A stretch of DNA of 64,000 nucleotides from Cytobacillus oceanisediminis 2691 (GCF_000294775.2 NZ_CP015506.1:1153501-1217500); one strand, 5' to 3'. Positions 8,747 through 16,792 are shown, counted from the stretch's first letter. The notes: generated from the sequence alone by a model not told the origin. A program made the numbers and translations.

Positions 8747-9028
8747 ATGAATAAAGATATACAAAAAGAAGAAAACCGTTTTTTTATGAATGATGATGAA
8801 GGGAATATGATTGCTGAAATTACCTATATTCCAAGCGGCGATTCCGTCATAACCATAGACCATACATATGTAAGTGAATCTCTGCGCGGTCAGGGAGTTG
8901 CCGGAAAACTGCTGGAAAGTGTCGTTCAGGAGGCGCGCATCAAAGGGTATAAGATTGTTCCTGCCTGCTCATATGCTAAAGCTGTTTTTGACCGAAAGAG
9001 CGAATATCAGGATTTACTCGCGAAATAA
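8747..9028 (+). CDS. GNAT-family N-acetyltransferase, short COG2388/YjdJ type
   Basis: A 93-residue minimal GNAT domain. The acetyl-CoA binding turn is visible as SLRGQGVAGKLLESVV, preceded by the beta strand ITIDHTYV and followed by IVPACSYAKAVF, the usual end of the short family (the Cys-Ser-Tyr-Ala block). The ATG at 8747 has a strong AAAGGAGG site; longer starts lack one. The 250 bases in front contain only the preceding terminator and no other recognisable element. It is followed 16 bases later by a hydrolase gene and may be cotranscribed. The acceptor substrate is unknown. Confidence 0.85.
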   Translation: MNKDIQKEENRFFMNDDEGNMIAEITYIPSGDSVITIDHTYVSESLRGQGVAGKLLESVVQEARIKGYKIVPACSYAKAVFDRKSEYQDLLAK

Positions 9029-9044
9029 AGGAGGTTTTTTCTGA

Positions 9045-9827
9045 ATGGATGCAAAAATAAAAAATGTAAATGGAACAGCCATCTCATATTATGATGAAGG
9101 CACAGGTGAGCCGCTGGTATTGCTGCATGGTTTTTGCGGCAGCAAAGATTATTGGGCAAGGATGATTCCAATTTTGGCGGAGGATTTTCGCGTCATTGCG
9201 GTGGACCTTCCAGGACATGGGGGGTCAAGTTTGCCGGCCGGTGAACTGTCAATTGAAAAGATGGCTGAAGTGATCAAAGGGGCTATAGATGAGCTTGGGC
9301 TGGATAAAGTATCTCTTTTCGGACACTCATTGGGCGGCTACGTAACCCTTGCATTTGCTGAATCTTATGAAGACATGCTGAAATCTTTTTCTCTTGTCCA
9401 TTCAACAGCCAGCCCTGATTCAGAAGAAGGAAAGAAAGGAAGGGATATCGCTGCCGGCAAAATTGATAAAGAGGGAATTGAGTCCTTTATTGATGGGCTT
9501 GTGCCCAAGCTCTTTGCGCCCGGTGAGAAACATCCCAAGGAAATTCAAATGGCCAAAGAGATTGGCTATCGTACAAGCTCTGAAGGTGCAAAGGCTGCTC
9601 TGAAAGCGATGAAACTTCGTGCGGACCGCAGCCATGTCTTGAAAAGTACAAAGCTCCCGGTATTACTTGTTGCTGGAGACAAAGACCAGATTATCCCTCC
9701 AGAAAAGTCATTTGCAGTTGAAGGGCCTAACATCAAACAATTGACCATTAAAGCTGCCGGGCATATGAGCATGTACGAAGCACCGGAAGAACTGGCTCAG
9801 ATTCTTCGCAGGTTTTTGAAAGAGTAA
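9045..9827 (+). CDS. Alpha/beta-fold hydrolase
   Basis: A 260-residue soluble alpha/beta hydrolase. The oxyanion segment LLHGFCGSKDYW, nucleophile elbow GHSLGG with Ser95, acid segment VAGDKDQIIP and catalytic His in AAGHMSMYE form the complete triad. AAAGGAGG precedes the ATG. Related Bacillus proteins are annotated as esterases or lactonases without proven substrates. Its stop codon is inside the left arm of a terminator. Confidence 0.9.
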   Translation: MDAKIKNVNGTAISYYDEGTGEPLVLLHGFCGSKDYWARMIPILAEDFRVIAVDLPGHGGSSLPAGELSIEKMAEVIKGAIDELGLDKVSLFGHSLGGYVTLAFAESYEDMLKSFSLVHSTASPDSEEGKKGRDIAAGKIDKEGIESFIDGLVPKLFAPGEKHPKEIQMAKEIGYRTSSEGAKAALKAMKLRADRSHVLKSTKLPVLLVAGDKDQIIPPEKSFAVEGPNIKQLTIKAAGHMSMYEAPEELAQILRRFLKE

Positions 9828-9840
9828 GCAGACTCTTTTT
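9819..9840 (+). terminator. Rho-independent terminator overlapping the hydrolase stop codon
   Basis: AAAGAGT and ACTCTTT pair around a six-base loop and run into a T tract. The stem is short but the T tract is good. Confidence 0.6.
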
Positions 9841-9845
9841 TTGAG

Positions 9846-9900
9846 CGCACATAATTATTTCTATCCGCACACAAATTTGTGTTATCCGCACATAAAGGTT
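9846..9900. repeat. Three short direct repeats (ATCCGCACA) with embedded palindrome
   Basis: CGCACA recurs at 9846, 9866 and 9887, twice as TATCCGCACA, with 20-21 base spacing. Between copies two and three is the perfect 14-base palindrome ACACAAATTTGTGT (9869-9882). The block lies between two terminators, so it has no obvious promoter role. It resembles dispersed intergenic filler seen in Bacillus chromosomes rather than an operator. Confidence 0.4.
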
Positions 9901-9941
9901 CCTATGACAGCAAAATTAATCATTTTTACTATTGAAATATA

Positions 9942-9978
9942 GAAAAAAAGCTCCTTTTCAACCGAAAAGGAGCTTTTC
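9942..9978 (-). terminator. Rho-independent terminator for the leftward pair 9979-10856
   Basis: On the minus strand GAAAAGGAGCTTTT and its complement pair around a four-base loop and continue into a T-rich tract. Confidence 0.8.
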
Positions 9979-10482
9979 TTACTTAAATATAACTGAAATG
10001 ATCTCGTCTGTAGTCATTCCGCTTTCTATTTCAAATGTGCCGGGACGCAATTCGTTCTCAAGTCCCCGTTTTTCTACATCTTTATAGAATTGAATTCCGC
10101 TTTCAATAATATGGGCTTTTTCAAGTGCGTTCCCAACGTCAATGCTGGTCATTCCCATAGATACGGTTAAAATAGTCCGGTAAACAACTTTTTCGCCAGT
10201 TTTGTCCTCAGTTTTCTCTTCTGTTTTTTCATCTTTCTTCTCGCTGGACTTTGCTGCAGCAGCGAGCTGTTTGCTCCATTCAGCTTCAGTGTTGATAACG
10301 TAGCCTTTAGATGCGAGCAATTCAATCATTTCTTTATCTGACAGCTTTTCTGTTTCCTCTGTCTTATCAGAAGGCTTTTCTGTACTTTTTGCTTCTGAAG
10401 GTCCAAAAAGGTAGACGCTTCCTGTCAAGATGGCCGCCGCTAAAAGGCCTGCTGCAAAACTGCGCAAGGTATTTGGTGTCAT
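9979..10482 (-). CDS. Membrane-anchored protein with YceG/MltG-like C-terminal segment
   Basis: A 167-residue protein with an N-terminal membrane helix (SFAAGLLAAAILTGSVYLF), a long charged linker rich in Glu, Lys, Thr (about residues 30-95) and a compact C-terminal domain. The C-terminal pattern IDVGNALEKAHIIESG...LRPGTFEIESGMTTDEII resembles the LysM-like, substrate-presenting part of YceG/MltG proteins. The catalytic transglycosylase domain is absent, so it is not itself a complete MltG. The ATG overlaps the stop of the upstream gene (ATGA), so the two are translationally coupled. Function is unknown, probably at the cell envelope. Confidence 0.75.
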   Translation of the reverse strand: MTPNTLRSFAAGLLAAAILTGSVYLFGPSEAKSTEKPSDKTEETEKLSDKEMIELLASKGYVINTEAEWSKQLAAAAKSSEKKDEKTEEKTEDKTGEKVVYRTILTVSMGMTSIDVGNALEKAHIIESGIQFYKDVEKRGLENELRPGTFEIESGMTTDEIISVIFK

Positions 10483-10856
10483 TGGGCAACCATGCTCCTT
10501 TCACCTTTGTTCGCTGAATAAGGCAGAAGCATCAGGTCGACCTCGTTAGGTGTAAGCTGTTTTTTTAATGCAATGCTTTCATTCGAATATCCGCGTTTAT
10601 GCAAATCCAGTACCTCGCGAAGCAAAAGTCTTTCTTCTGATGGCCCGCTCATTGCCCCGGATTGCTTTGCTGTAATCTCAGCATCCAATTCAATATTTCT
10701 GATTTGCTGCTGCAGTTCATGAATTTCATTTTTTAATGTAAAAGTAACCTGATCGATTTGCTGCTCAATATTTGATTTGGATTGCGCCGTTTTTAAAAAC
10801 GATAAAATGAGCAGCACAACTGCTGAACCAAATAATATGGCGATTACCCATCCCAT
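10479..10856 (-). CDS. Membrane-anchored coiled-coil protein, unknown function
   Basis: A 125-residue protein with one N-terminal membrane helix (WVIAILFGSAVVLLILSFL), a coiled coil around residues 25-60 (EQQIDQVTFTLKNEIHELQQ), and a C-terminal segment LREVLDLHKRGYSNESIALK that looks like a helix-turn-helix start. This organisation is reminiscent of SwrB/DUF6115-type small membrane proteins, but I do not recognise it firmly. AAGGGAGG precedes the ATG. It forms a coupled pair with the downstream MltG-like gene. Confidence 0.7.
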   Translation of the reverse strand: MGWVIAILFGSAVVLLILSFLKTAQSKSNIEQQIDQVTFTLKNEIHELQQQIRNIELDAEITAKQSGAMSGPSEERLLLREVLDLHKRGYSNESIALKKQLTPNEVDLMLLPYSANKGERSMVAQ

Positions 10857-11043
10857 CCTAAAATCCTCCCTTATTTAAACACATTTTTTCTAGTTATCTA
10901 TTTTTTTACCAAACTAAATTATACCTTTATTGCCTGCGGATTTCGAATGATAACCTCAAAATAACACGATAGTCCCATTTTTATGTAAGAAAAAGGAGCG
11001 CGCGGTGAATCTTATTGCTTATTAACTAAAGAAATAAGAGGGC

Positions 11044-11070
11044 AAAAAACCCGGTCCAGACGGGACCAGG
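11044..11070 (-). terminator. Rho-independent terminator for the leftward unit 11081-13333
   Basis: On the minus strand CCTGGTCC and GGACCGGG pair around CGTCT with one wobble, followed by TTTTTT. Confidence 0.8.
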
Positions 11071-11080
11071 CATCAGTTTG

Positions 11081-12688
11081 TCAGCTTTCTTTCTGCAGCT
11101 GGGCACGTTTGGCTGCATGCAGTATATCTTCAATAGGGGAGACTCTGCCGAATTTATCTTTATGGACAATATGTTTTCTTTCAAATTGGGTGGGATTATC
11201 GATTCCAGCAGCTGCCGCAAGATTAAATAATCCTTCTCTTAGAGAGATGACATAGTTGCAGACCCGGTAATGCTTTTCATCAACAATCAATCCATCCTGC
11301 AGCTTCTTGTCAGTTGTCGCAACCCCTGCAGGACAGTGATTTGTATGGCAGACTTGGGCCATGATGCAGCCGACGCTGATCATAAAGCCCCTCGCAATAT
11401 TGACAAGATCCGCTCCCATCGCAAGAGCAATGGCAATTTTATCAGGAGTGATTAATTTACCGGAAGCGATAATTTTTACACGGTCTCTGACTCCGTACTC
11501 CCTCAGCATTTCATCCACAACTGTCAGGGCTGATTGGATGGGGAGCCCCACACTATCTGCAAGCTCCTGATAAGTAGCCCCTGTTCCGCCTTCACCGCCA
11601 TCAACTGTAATAAAATCAGGGCCTTTGCCGCTCTCCTTCATATAGGAAATCATGCTCTCCAGGGCATCAAGATCTCCTACCACTATTTTCATTCCGACAG
11701 GCTTTCCGCCTACACTCCGGAGCTCCTCAATAAAATCGAACATGGAAGGGGCATCCTCAAATTCATAGAAACGGTTTGGACTGTTAATCGTTTTGCCAAC
11801 CTCTACAAGCCGGATTCTGGCAATTTCTTCGGTTACTTTTTCACCTTCAACATGTCCGCCGCGGGTTTTTGCACCCTGTGCAAGCTTTAGTTCAAAGGCT
11901 TTTACCTCAGGTATTTCACTTTTCTTTTTAAATTCTTCCCAGGAGAATTCCCCGTTAGCCTTTCGGACGCCGAACATATCAGGGCCAATTTGCATTATAA
12001 TGTCCGGGCTGCCGGCAAGATGATACTGAGACAGACCGCCTTCACCAGTATTCATCCAGGTGCCGCCGGCAAGGCCAAGACCTTTTGAAAGTGCAGTGAT
12101 CGCTTTTTCGCCAAGAGAACCGTAGCTCATGGCCGATTGTCCTACAAGTCCCTTGACTCTGAATGGCTGCCGGCAGGTTTTTTCTCCCAGCACAACCGCA
12201 TCTTCATCCCGCAGATAGTAAGGATTGGCCAATTTTTCTTCGCTGTGTTCCTTTCTTGAAAAAAGATTGTCTCCATCGACTTTATAAACACGTGTTTTAA
12301 CTTTCTGTGTATTATCCACCTTCATCTCATCAACGAGTTTAGGGAACAGGGTATTGCGTATATAGAACCCTTCTTCATCAAAATCTCTTATAGAGCCGAA
12401 TCCTATTAGTCTTTCTTTATATTTGCCGGCTTTGACCACATCCTGGTATTCCTTTCTGGAAAAAGGCTTGCCTTCCGTATCATTATTGAATAGGTATTGT
12501 CTTAGCTCAGGTCCCACTTTTTCTGTGATGTATCGCACCTTCCCAATTACCGGAAAGTTTCTGAGTATGGAGTGCTGTTTTTGCCTGTCATCTTTTACAT
12601 ACCAATAAATAAATAGAATGACTGGTACAAAAATAACCAATGCAATGAATATAAATAATGCAATGACAAGGTAATCTGTTAAACTCAT
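11081..12688 (-). CDS. FMN-binding glutamate synthase-family protein, membrane-anchored (YerD-like)
   Basis: A 535-residue protein with one N-terminal membrane helix (residues 5-30) followed by the FMN/Fe-S domain of glutamate synthase (GltB2, COG0069). Motifs include MSYGSLGEKAITALSKG, QIGPDMFGVR, AQGAKTRGGHVEGEKV, FITVDGGEGGTGA and the cluster motif CIMAQVCHTNHC with C-x5-C-x4-C spacing for a 3Fe-4S centre. There is no glutaminase domain, so it is not a standard GOGAT. B. subtilis YerD has the same design. Its physiological reaction is not established. AGGAGGATAAA precedes the ATG; it follows the SDR gene by 15 bases. Confidence 0.9.
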   Translation of the reverse strand: MSLTDYLVIALFIFIALVIFVPVILFIYWYVKDDRQKQHSILRNFPVIGKVRYITEKVGPELRQYLFNNDTEGKPFSRKEYQDVVKAGKYKERLIGFGSIRDFDEEGFYIRNTLFPKLVDEMKVDNTQKVKTRVYKVDGDNLFSRKEHSEEKLANPYYLRDEDAVVLGEKTCRQPFRVKGLVGQSAMSYGSLGEKAITALSKGLGLAGGTWMNTGEGGLSQYHLAGSPDIIMQIGPDMFGVRKANGEFSWEEFKKKSEIPEVKAFELKLAQGAKTRGGHVEGEKVTEEIARIRLVEVGKTINSPNRFYEFEDAPSMFDFIEELRSVGGKPVGMKIVVGDLDALESMISYMKESGKGPDFITVDGGEGGTGATYQELADSVGLPIQSALTVVDEMLREYGVRDRVKIIASGKLITPDKIAIALAMGADLVNIARGFMISVGCIMAQVCHTNHCPAGVATTDKKLQDGLIVDEKHYRVCNYVISLREGLFNLAAAAGIDNPTQFERKHIVHKDKFGRVSPIEDILHAAKRAQLQKES

Positions 12689-12703
12689 TTTATCCTCCTT
12701 CTA

Positions 12704-13333
12704 TTAAAACTGGCTTAGGGCTTCTCGTATAGGGGTGTCCCCAGAGGCTGCCTCAATGGTTGAATGAAAGATAGCTTCTTTATCAATAGACTCTACTAGA
12801 ACTTCGGCTGCGTCCTCACGCGAAATCTCAGCATCCCGGTCATGGATTTTCTCTGACAGGGTAATTTTTCCGCTGCCGGGATTGTCAGTTAATTGACCAA
12901 TCCGGATAACCGTGTAGACCAAATTGGCTGCTTTAAGCATATCTTCTGGAAGATCCTTCGCAGCAATCTTGCGGGAAGGGTCCGTTTCCCTTTCCTCCGC
13001 TTTGACTGCACTCATCATCACAAATCGTCTGACACCGGATTCTTGTGCCAATTGGATGATATCTGAAATAGATTGGTGATCGACCATGACTGTTTTGCTC
13101 GTATGTTTTTTAGGATTGACGCCTGTTAAATAAATCACTGCATCTGATGCCTGAAGAAAGGGGATCAGCTTTTGCTCGTCATAAACAACTGCATGGGATG
13201 CACCCAGTTTTACAAGGTCTTCAATCTGGTTTTCATTTGCAGCAACGGCAAGAGCTTCAAGCTTCTTCTCCGCGAGCTTTCTGATTACATGTTCGCCCAC
13301 ATCTCCATTGGCACCGATTACAATAACTTTCAT
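12704..13333 (-). CDS. NAD(P)-binding atypical SDR / NmrA-like protein (YhfK/YwnB type)
   Basis: A 209-residue Rossmann protein. The dinucleotide motif GANGDVGEHV is at the N-terminus, followed by DAVIYLTG and RFVMMSAVKA; the classical SDR Tyr-Lys pair is not evident, which fits the atypical NmrA/YhfK group. The ATG at 13333 has AAAGGAGGCGTTAGC ahead; a start 33 bases upstream would place the Rossmann motif abnormally far in. It is the first gene of a two-gene unit with the GltB-like protein. Its substrate is unknown. Confidence 0.85.
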   Translation of the reverse strand: MKVIVIGANGDVGEHVIRKLAEKKLEALAVAANENQIEDLVKLGASHAVVYDEQKLIPFLQASDAVIYLTGVNPKKHTSKTVMVDHQSISDIIQLAQESGVRRFVMMSAVKAEERETDPSRKIAAKDLPEDMLKAANLVYTVIRIGQLTDNPGSGKITLSEKIHDRDAEISREDAAEVLVESIDKEAIFHSTIEAASGDTPIREALSQF

Positions 13334-13398
13334 GCTAACGCCTCCTTTTCTACCCTTTTTCCACATAGGGTTTATTTAAAACCAAAATTAGGCAAACA

Positions 13399-13420
13399 AA
13401 AAAGCGGCCACTAGGACCGC
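13399..13420 (-). terminator. Second leftward terminator downstream of the YitT gene
   Basis: On the minus strand GCGGTCC and GGCCGC pair with a one-base bulge and are followed by six T residues. It backs up the stronger terminator at 13489-13526. Confidence 0.55.
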
Positions 13421-13488
13421 GTACGTATAGGATGATTCCGTTTTCGCTATAACATTACATGGATTGAAGCCCAAAGCAAAGCCACTGC

Positions 13489-13526
13489 ATATAAAATAAA
13501 GCTCCATCCTTTGCGGATGAAGCTTT
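13489..13526 (-). terminator. Rho-independent terminator of the YitT-family gene
   Basis: On the minus strand AAAGCTTCATCC pairs with GGATGGAGCTTT (one wobble) around a five-base loop, followed by ATTTTAT. Confidence 0.75.
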
Positions 13527-13531
13527 ACCAT

Positions 13532-14380
13532 TTATGCCAGCCTTTTAAAATTTTGGCCAAGAATTTCATTCATCGTATGAACTGTGATAAATGCCTTATT
13601 ATCAACCTGGGTAATGTAACTTTTCAGCTTTGTGAAATCTTTTCTCCCCAGGATAGTTGTAATGACTTCTTTTTTATCTGATGTGAAGGCACCGGTTGCG
13701 GAGTGGATGGTTGCACCTTTGCCCAGTTCATGAACGATATAGGTTTTTATCTCATCACTGTGGCGGCTGATAATAACAACTTCTTTGTTTGAATTGAATT
13801 GCTGAAGTGCATAATCAATGACAAATCCATTAATTATGACACCAAAGAAGGCATACATGCCAACTTGCGGGCCGAACAGAACGGCGGAAGACAGGGCGAT
13901 CAATAAATCCGCAAGAAGCACTCCTCTGCCGACTTCAATATTTAAGTATTTATTAATAATCATGGCGATGATGTCTGTCCCGCCAGTAGAAGCCTGCTGG
14001 TTAAAGACAATTGCCATTCCGGTCGCGGCGATGCATTGCCCGATGATCAGCTGAATAAGCAAGTCTTCGCTTAGCGGATGGGCCATCGGGGCGAATTTTT
14101 CAAGCACCCACACATAAAAAGATAAAGCGAAGCTCGCATATATAGTTTTTGCCCCAAAGCCTGATCCAAGAAAAATAAAACCAACTGCAAACAGGATCAA
14201 GTTGACAAGAATCATGAAAGTACCGATGGAGAAATCCGGAAATAAGTCATTCATGATGATCGACAATCCGCTGACCCCTCCTGTTGCTAAATTATTGGGG
14301 GACAAGAAAAAATGGACATTTATAGAAACCAGGAATGCTCCCAGATTTATCATGATAAAAGAAAATAGTTTTTGCCGCAT
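13532..14380 (-). CDS. YitT-family membrane protein (DUF161 + DUF2179)
   Basis: A 282-residue protein with five to six membrane helices in its first ~190 residues, beginning SFIMINLGAFLVSINVHFF and containing NLATGGVSGLSIIMN and QQASTGGTDIIAMI, repeats typical of the YitT/UPF0750 family. The soluble C-terminal ~90 residues (TYIVHELGKGATIHSATGAF) are the DUF2179 domain. AAAGGAGG precedes the ATG. It is transcribed alone. Family function is unresolved. Confidence 0.92.
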   Translation of the reverse strand: MRQKLFSFIMINLGAFLVSINVHFFLSPNNLATGGVSGLSIIMNDLFPDFSIGTFMILVNLILFAVGFIFLGSGFGAKTIYASFALSFYVWVLEKFAPMAHPLSEDLLIQLIIGQCIAATGMAIVFNQQASTGGTDIIAMIINKYLNIEVGRGVLLADLLIALSSAVLFGPQVGMYAFFGVIINGFVIDYALQQFNSNKEVVIISRHSDEIKTYIVHELGKGATIHSATGAFTSDKKEVITTILGRKDFTKLKSYITQVDNKAFITVHTMNEILGQNFKRLA

Positions 14381-14606
14381 CGCCGCAACCTCCTTTTTTT
14401 ATAGTTTTCTCGAGATCCGTATAAAGTGGAACAACGGGATTATAAAGCCCTTAAAGCCCCTTTGTAAAGGGAATGAGGGCAAAAAAATAAGGTTTAATAA
14501 TTATGAAAATTGGAAGGGTTTGCAAGAGGGGCTGATATTATCTATTTTTGCTTAATTCTTATATAATAAGTTTTGGTTAGCACGACGCGAAAGGATGTAA
14601 AAAATC

Positions 14607-14792
14607 TTGAAAAATAGGAAGCTTATTGTCATTCCCATAATGATTCTTGTAGCTGCAGCTGCAATGTGGATGCTTAATAAAGATTATCAGCAAATAGATT
14701 TGTTGATTCGATTGCTGATAGCAGCTGGTGCAGCACTATTATCAGGGGTCATCTCATACTTTTTATTCAAGCCGGAAAAAGAAGAACAATAA
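14607..14792 (+). CDS. Small two-helix membrane protein, unknown
   Basis: A 61-residue protein with two hydrophobic segments (LIVIPIMILVAAAAMWML and LLIRLLIAAGAALLSGVISY) joined by a short polar loop, and a charged tail ending KPEKEEQ. The start is TTG with AAAGGATG ahead. An independent terminator follows directly, supporting it as a real gene. Small DUF4229/YesK-like membrane proteins look similar, but I do not recognise the family. Confidence 0.65.
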   Translation: MKNRKLIVIPIMILVAAAAMWMLNKDYQQIDLLIRLLIAAGAALLSGVISYFLFKPEKEEQ

Positions 14793-14794
14793 TG

Positions 14795-14832
14795 ATGCCT
14801 GCTCCCTGGCGAGGGGACAGGCATTTCTTTTT
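14795..14832 (+). terminator. Rho-independent terminator of the small membrane protein gene
   Basis: ATGCCTG and CAGGCAT form the outer stem, CCC and GGG an inner one, with a TTTCTTTTT tract. Confidence 0.8.
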
Positions 14833-14871
14833 GGAACTTTTACCACTCGGTTTGTATATAAGCAGAAGGGG

Positions 14872-15069
14872 ATGAGAGAAGTGAATCATATTGTGGAATG
14901 CCCAATATGCAATGGTGAGGAATTTGCGGAAGGCACCGACTTCATGCCGGTTAAACCATTAAATAAAAAGCTCTCAGCAGGATCTTTAAAAATCTATCGT
15001 TTTTGTTTAAGCTGAGGAGAAGTTGTTTCTATTAGAGTTGAGAATCCAGGTAAGTTTAAAAGCCGGTGA
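14872..15069 (+). pseudogene. Small zinc-ribbon protein gene interrupted by TGA at a conserved Cys codon
   Basis: From the ATG at 14872 (AGAAGGGG ahead) the frame encodes CPIC at residues 10-13 and FCLS at residues 44-47, then TGA at 15013-15015. Reading through the TGA continues in the same frame as GEVVSIRVENPGKFKSR and ends at a TGA at 15067-15069. Small Bacillus zinc-ribbon proteins often end CxxCG-x-V-x3-RV-x2-P-x-KFK, so the stop sits exactly where the fourth zinc-binding Cys is expected. A single base change from TGT or TGC explains this. I treat it as a recent nonsense mutation; recoding as selenocysteine is unlikely because no downstream hairpin stands out. Confidence 0.65.
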
Positions 15070-15084
15070 TAGAAGAGAATGCCT

Positions 15085-15560
15085 CGTGAAGCTGAAATTT
15101 AGGAAGCAAAGAGAAAAATAGTCGCCATGAGCGCTGCATGAAGCCGGCAACCAGGAAGCCAGTAGAAAAATGGTCGCCAGCGCTACATGAAGCCGAAAAT
15201 CAGGAAGCAAAGAGAAAAATGGTCGCCATGACCGCTTCATGAGCTGAAAACCAGCAAGCCAGTAGAAAAATGGTCGCCATGAGCACTACATGAAGCCGAA
15301 AATCAGGAAGCAAAGAGAAAAATGGTCGCCATGACCGCTTCATGAAGCTGAAAACCAGGAAGCCAGTAGAAAAATGGTCGCCATGAGCACTTCATGAAAC
15401 CGAAAGTCAGGAAGCAAAGGGAAAAATGGTCGCCATGAGCACTTCAGGAAACCGAAAATCAGGAAGCAAAGGGAAAAATGTCGCCATGGACGCTTCATGA
15501 GCCGCAAATCAGGAAACAAACATGAAAAAGTCGTCATGAATCGCTTCCGCCAGCCAGTAT
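15085..15560. repeat. Tandem array of ~52-bp repeats, about nine units, two alternating subtypes
   Basis: The anchor GTCGCC (last copy GTCGTC) occurs at 15121, 15173, 15222, 15273, 15325, 15377, 15429, 15480 and 15530, giving spacings of 49-52 bases. Each unit reads AAAAATGGTCGCCATG, a variable G(A/C)-rich part with a near-palindrome CTTCATGAAG, then CAGGAAGC. Two subtypes alternate from 15121 to 15377: one ends AACCAGGAAGCCAGTAG, the other AATCAGGAAGCAAAGAG, making a ~103-bp higher-order unit. Later units are all of the second kind. The array fills the gap between the zinc-ribbon gene and the 3' end of putR. There are no unique spacers, so it is not CRISPR. Confidence 0.9.
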
Positions 15561-15562
15561 TC

Positions 15563-16792
15563 TTATTTCTTCCGCTTGAGCAGCTGTAAATCAATGTACA
15601 GCTGGCATCTTGTGTTAAAGTCATCAAAGTCGATGGATGTTAAATCAGTAATTTGTTTCATTCGGTATTTTAATGTATTGGTATGGATGAAAAGCTGTTC
15701 CGCTGTCGGCTTAAGGCGGCAGTTGTTCAATAAATACACTTCAAGCGTCTTCAGCAGGCTGGTTTGGCTTTCCAGGTCTTTTTTCTGCAGCTTCAAAAGG
15801 TCTTCATTTACATATTTAGTCAGGCTGTTATGCTGAGCAATAGGTTCTAAATAACGGAATACCCATAGCTTTTTATATTCATACGGCAATTCTTCAGGTG
15901 ATCCAATGAATTTGGCGGCTTTGATGACCTCCAGAGCCTCTGCATAGCTTTTGCGCAGTTTTAAGATGGAGGAATATTCTCCTCCGATCCCTGCATACAC
16001 AGTCTGCGGTCTGAATTGGCTAAGAACGGTATTGGTTAATTCATGTGCGTCTTCTGATAGGCTGCCGGGTGCAGGGGAACTGCTGCCGATCATGACGATA
16101 ATTTCATGCTGGTTTGTAAATATGTGAGCTGGATGGCTGAGGGCATTTGCAAACAGCCGAACGGTTTCATTCAATTCCGCAAATATCTCTTCATCTGCCT
16201 GCACGACAGAAAATACATTGATGATAAAGGCCTCAGGGAGGATGATTTTAACATTGGCCGCCTCCCATTTGATCTGATCTTCCGTCTGATAGGTACGATC
16301 AATAATCTTTTGATAAAATTGATGTTTTTCTTCTTCCTTGCGCAGTTTTTTCAGGTTTTTCTGATATAATAGCTTTCCAATATGAAAGGAAACATCATGC
16401 AGAAAGTTCATTTCGCTTTCAGATAGAGCGTCTTCTATTTCCTGAACCCAAATAAAACCCAGTATCTGCTCTTTATATTTTGCACTTACAACCACGCGCT
16501 GGTTAAGGCCGATTTCTTCCATTTTCTTAATTCTAAAAGGCTCAGGAATTGTCTTTAACTGATCAACAATGCCTTCATCCATAAATTTCTCCAAAATGGG
16601 TATGGGCCATCTCTTAGAAAATATGGTCTGCTGGTTCGCCAAATCAAAATGTTCAATATAATACGAGCTATAGGCCAGCAGTGAGAATTGTTCATCCTCG
16701 ATGACAACAGGCTTCTTTAAAAAAGTACTGACCATTTCTGTAATCTCATCTATATCTGTCATATTAAGGATTTTCTCCAGCGGCTGACTCAT
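15563..16792 (-). CDS. putR: PucR-family transcriptional activator of proline utilisation, PutR
   Basis: A 409-residue regulator with a C-terminal PucR-type helix-turn-helix (about residues 345-400: TLEVYLLNNCRLKPTAEQLF then HTNTLKYRMKQI) and a GGDEF-like central region. The length and position match B. subtilis PutR, which senses proline and activates putBCP. It is the third gene of a leftward putB-putP-putR cluster, with AGGAGGGAG ahead of the ATG. The tandem repeat array begins immediately behind its stop codon. DNA targets were not identified. Confidence 0.85.
   Translation of the reverse strand: MSQPLEKILNMTDIDEITEMVSTFLKKPVVIEDEQFSLLAYSSYYIEHFDLANQQTIFSKRWPIPILEKFMDEGIVDQLKTIPEPFRIKKMEEIGLNQRVVVSAKYKEQILGFIWVQEIEDALSESEMNFLHDVSFHIGKLLYQKNLKKLRKEEEKHQFYQKIIDRTYQTEDQIKWEAANVKIILPEAFIINVFSVVQADEEIFAELNETVRLFANALSHPAHIFTNQHEIIVMIGSSSPAPGSLSEDAHELTNTVLSQFRPQTVYAGIGGEYSSILKLRKSYAEALEVIKAAKFIGSPEELPYEYKKLWVFRYLEPIAQHNSLTKYVNEDLLKLQKKDLESQTSLLKTLEVYLLNNCRLKPTAEQLFIHTNTLKYRMKQITDLTSIDFDDFNTRCQLYIDLQLLKRKK

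Noticed and set aside
14872-15069. Selenoprotein with Sec at the TGA
   Set aside because: Zinc-ribbon Cys is not a usual Sec position, no evident hairpin follows the codon, and no sel genes are in the window. Nonsense mutation is simpler.
15085-15560. CRISPR array
   Set aside because: Units are contiguous and similar over their whole length, with no unique spacers, and no cas genes are nearby.
15007-15627. Minus-strand open frames across the tandem array, giving repeated Phe/Leu-rich peptides (e.g. FFSLLPDF, TIFLLASW)
   Set aside because: They arise only because the ~52-bp unit lacks stops in that frame; there is no ribosome site, and unit lengths vary between 49 and 52, so the frame is not kept.
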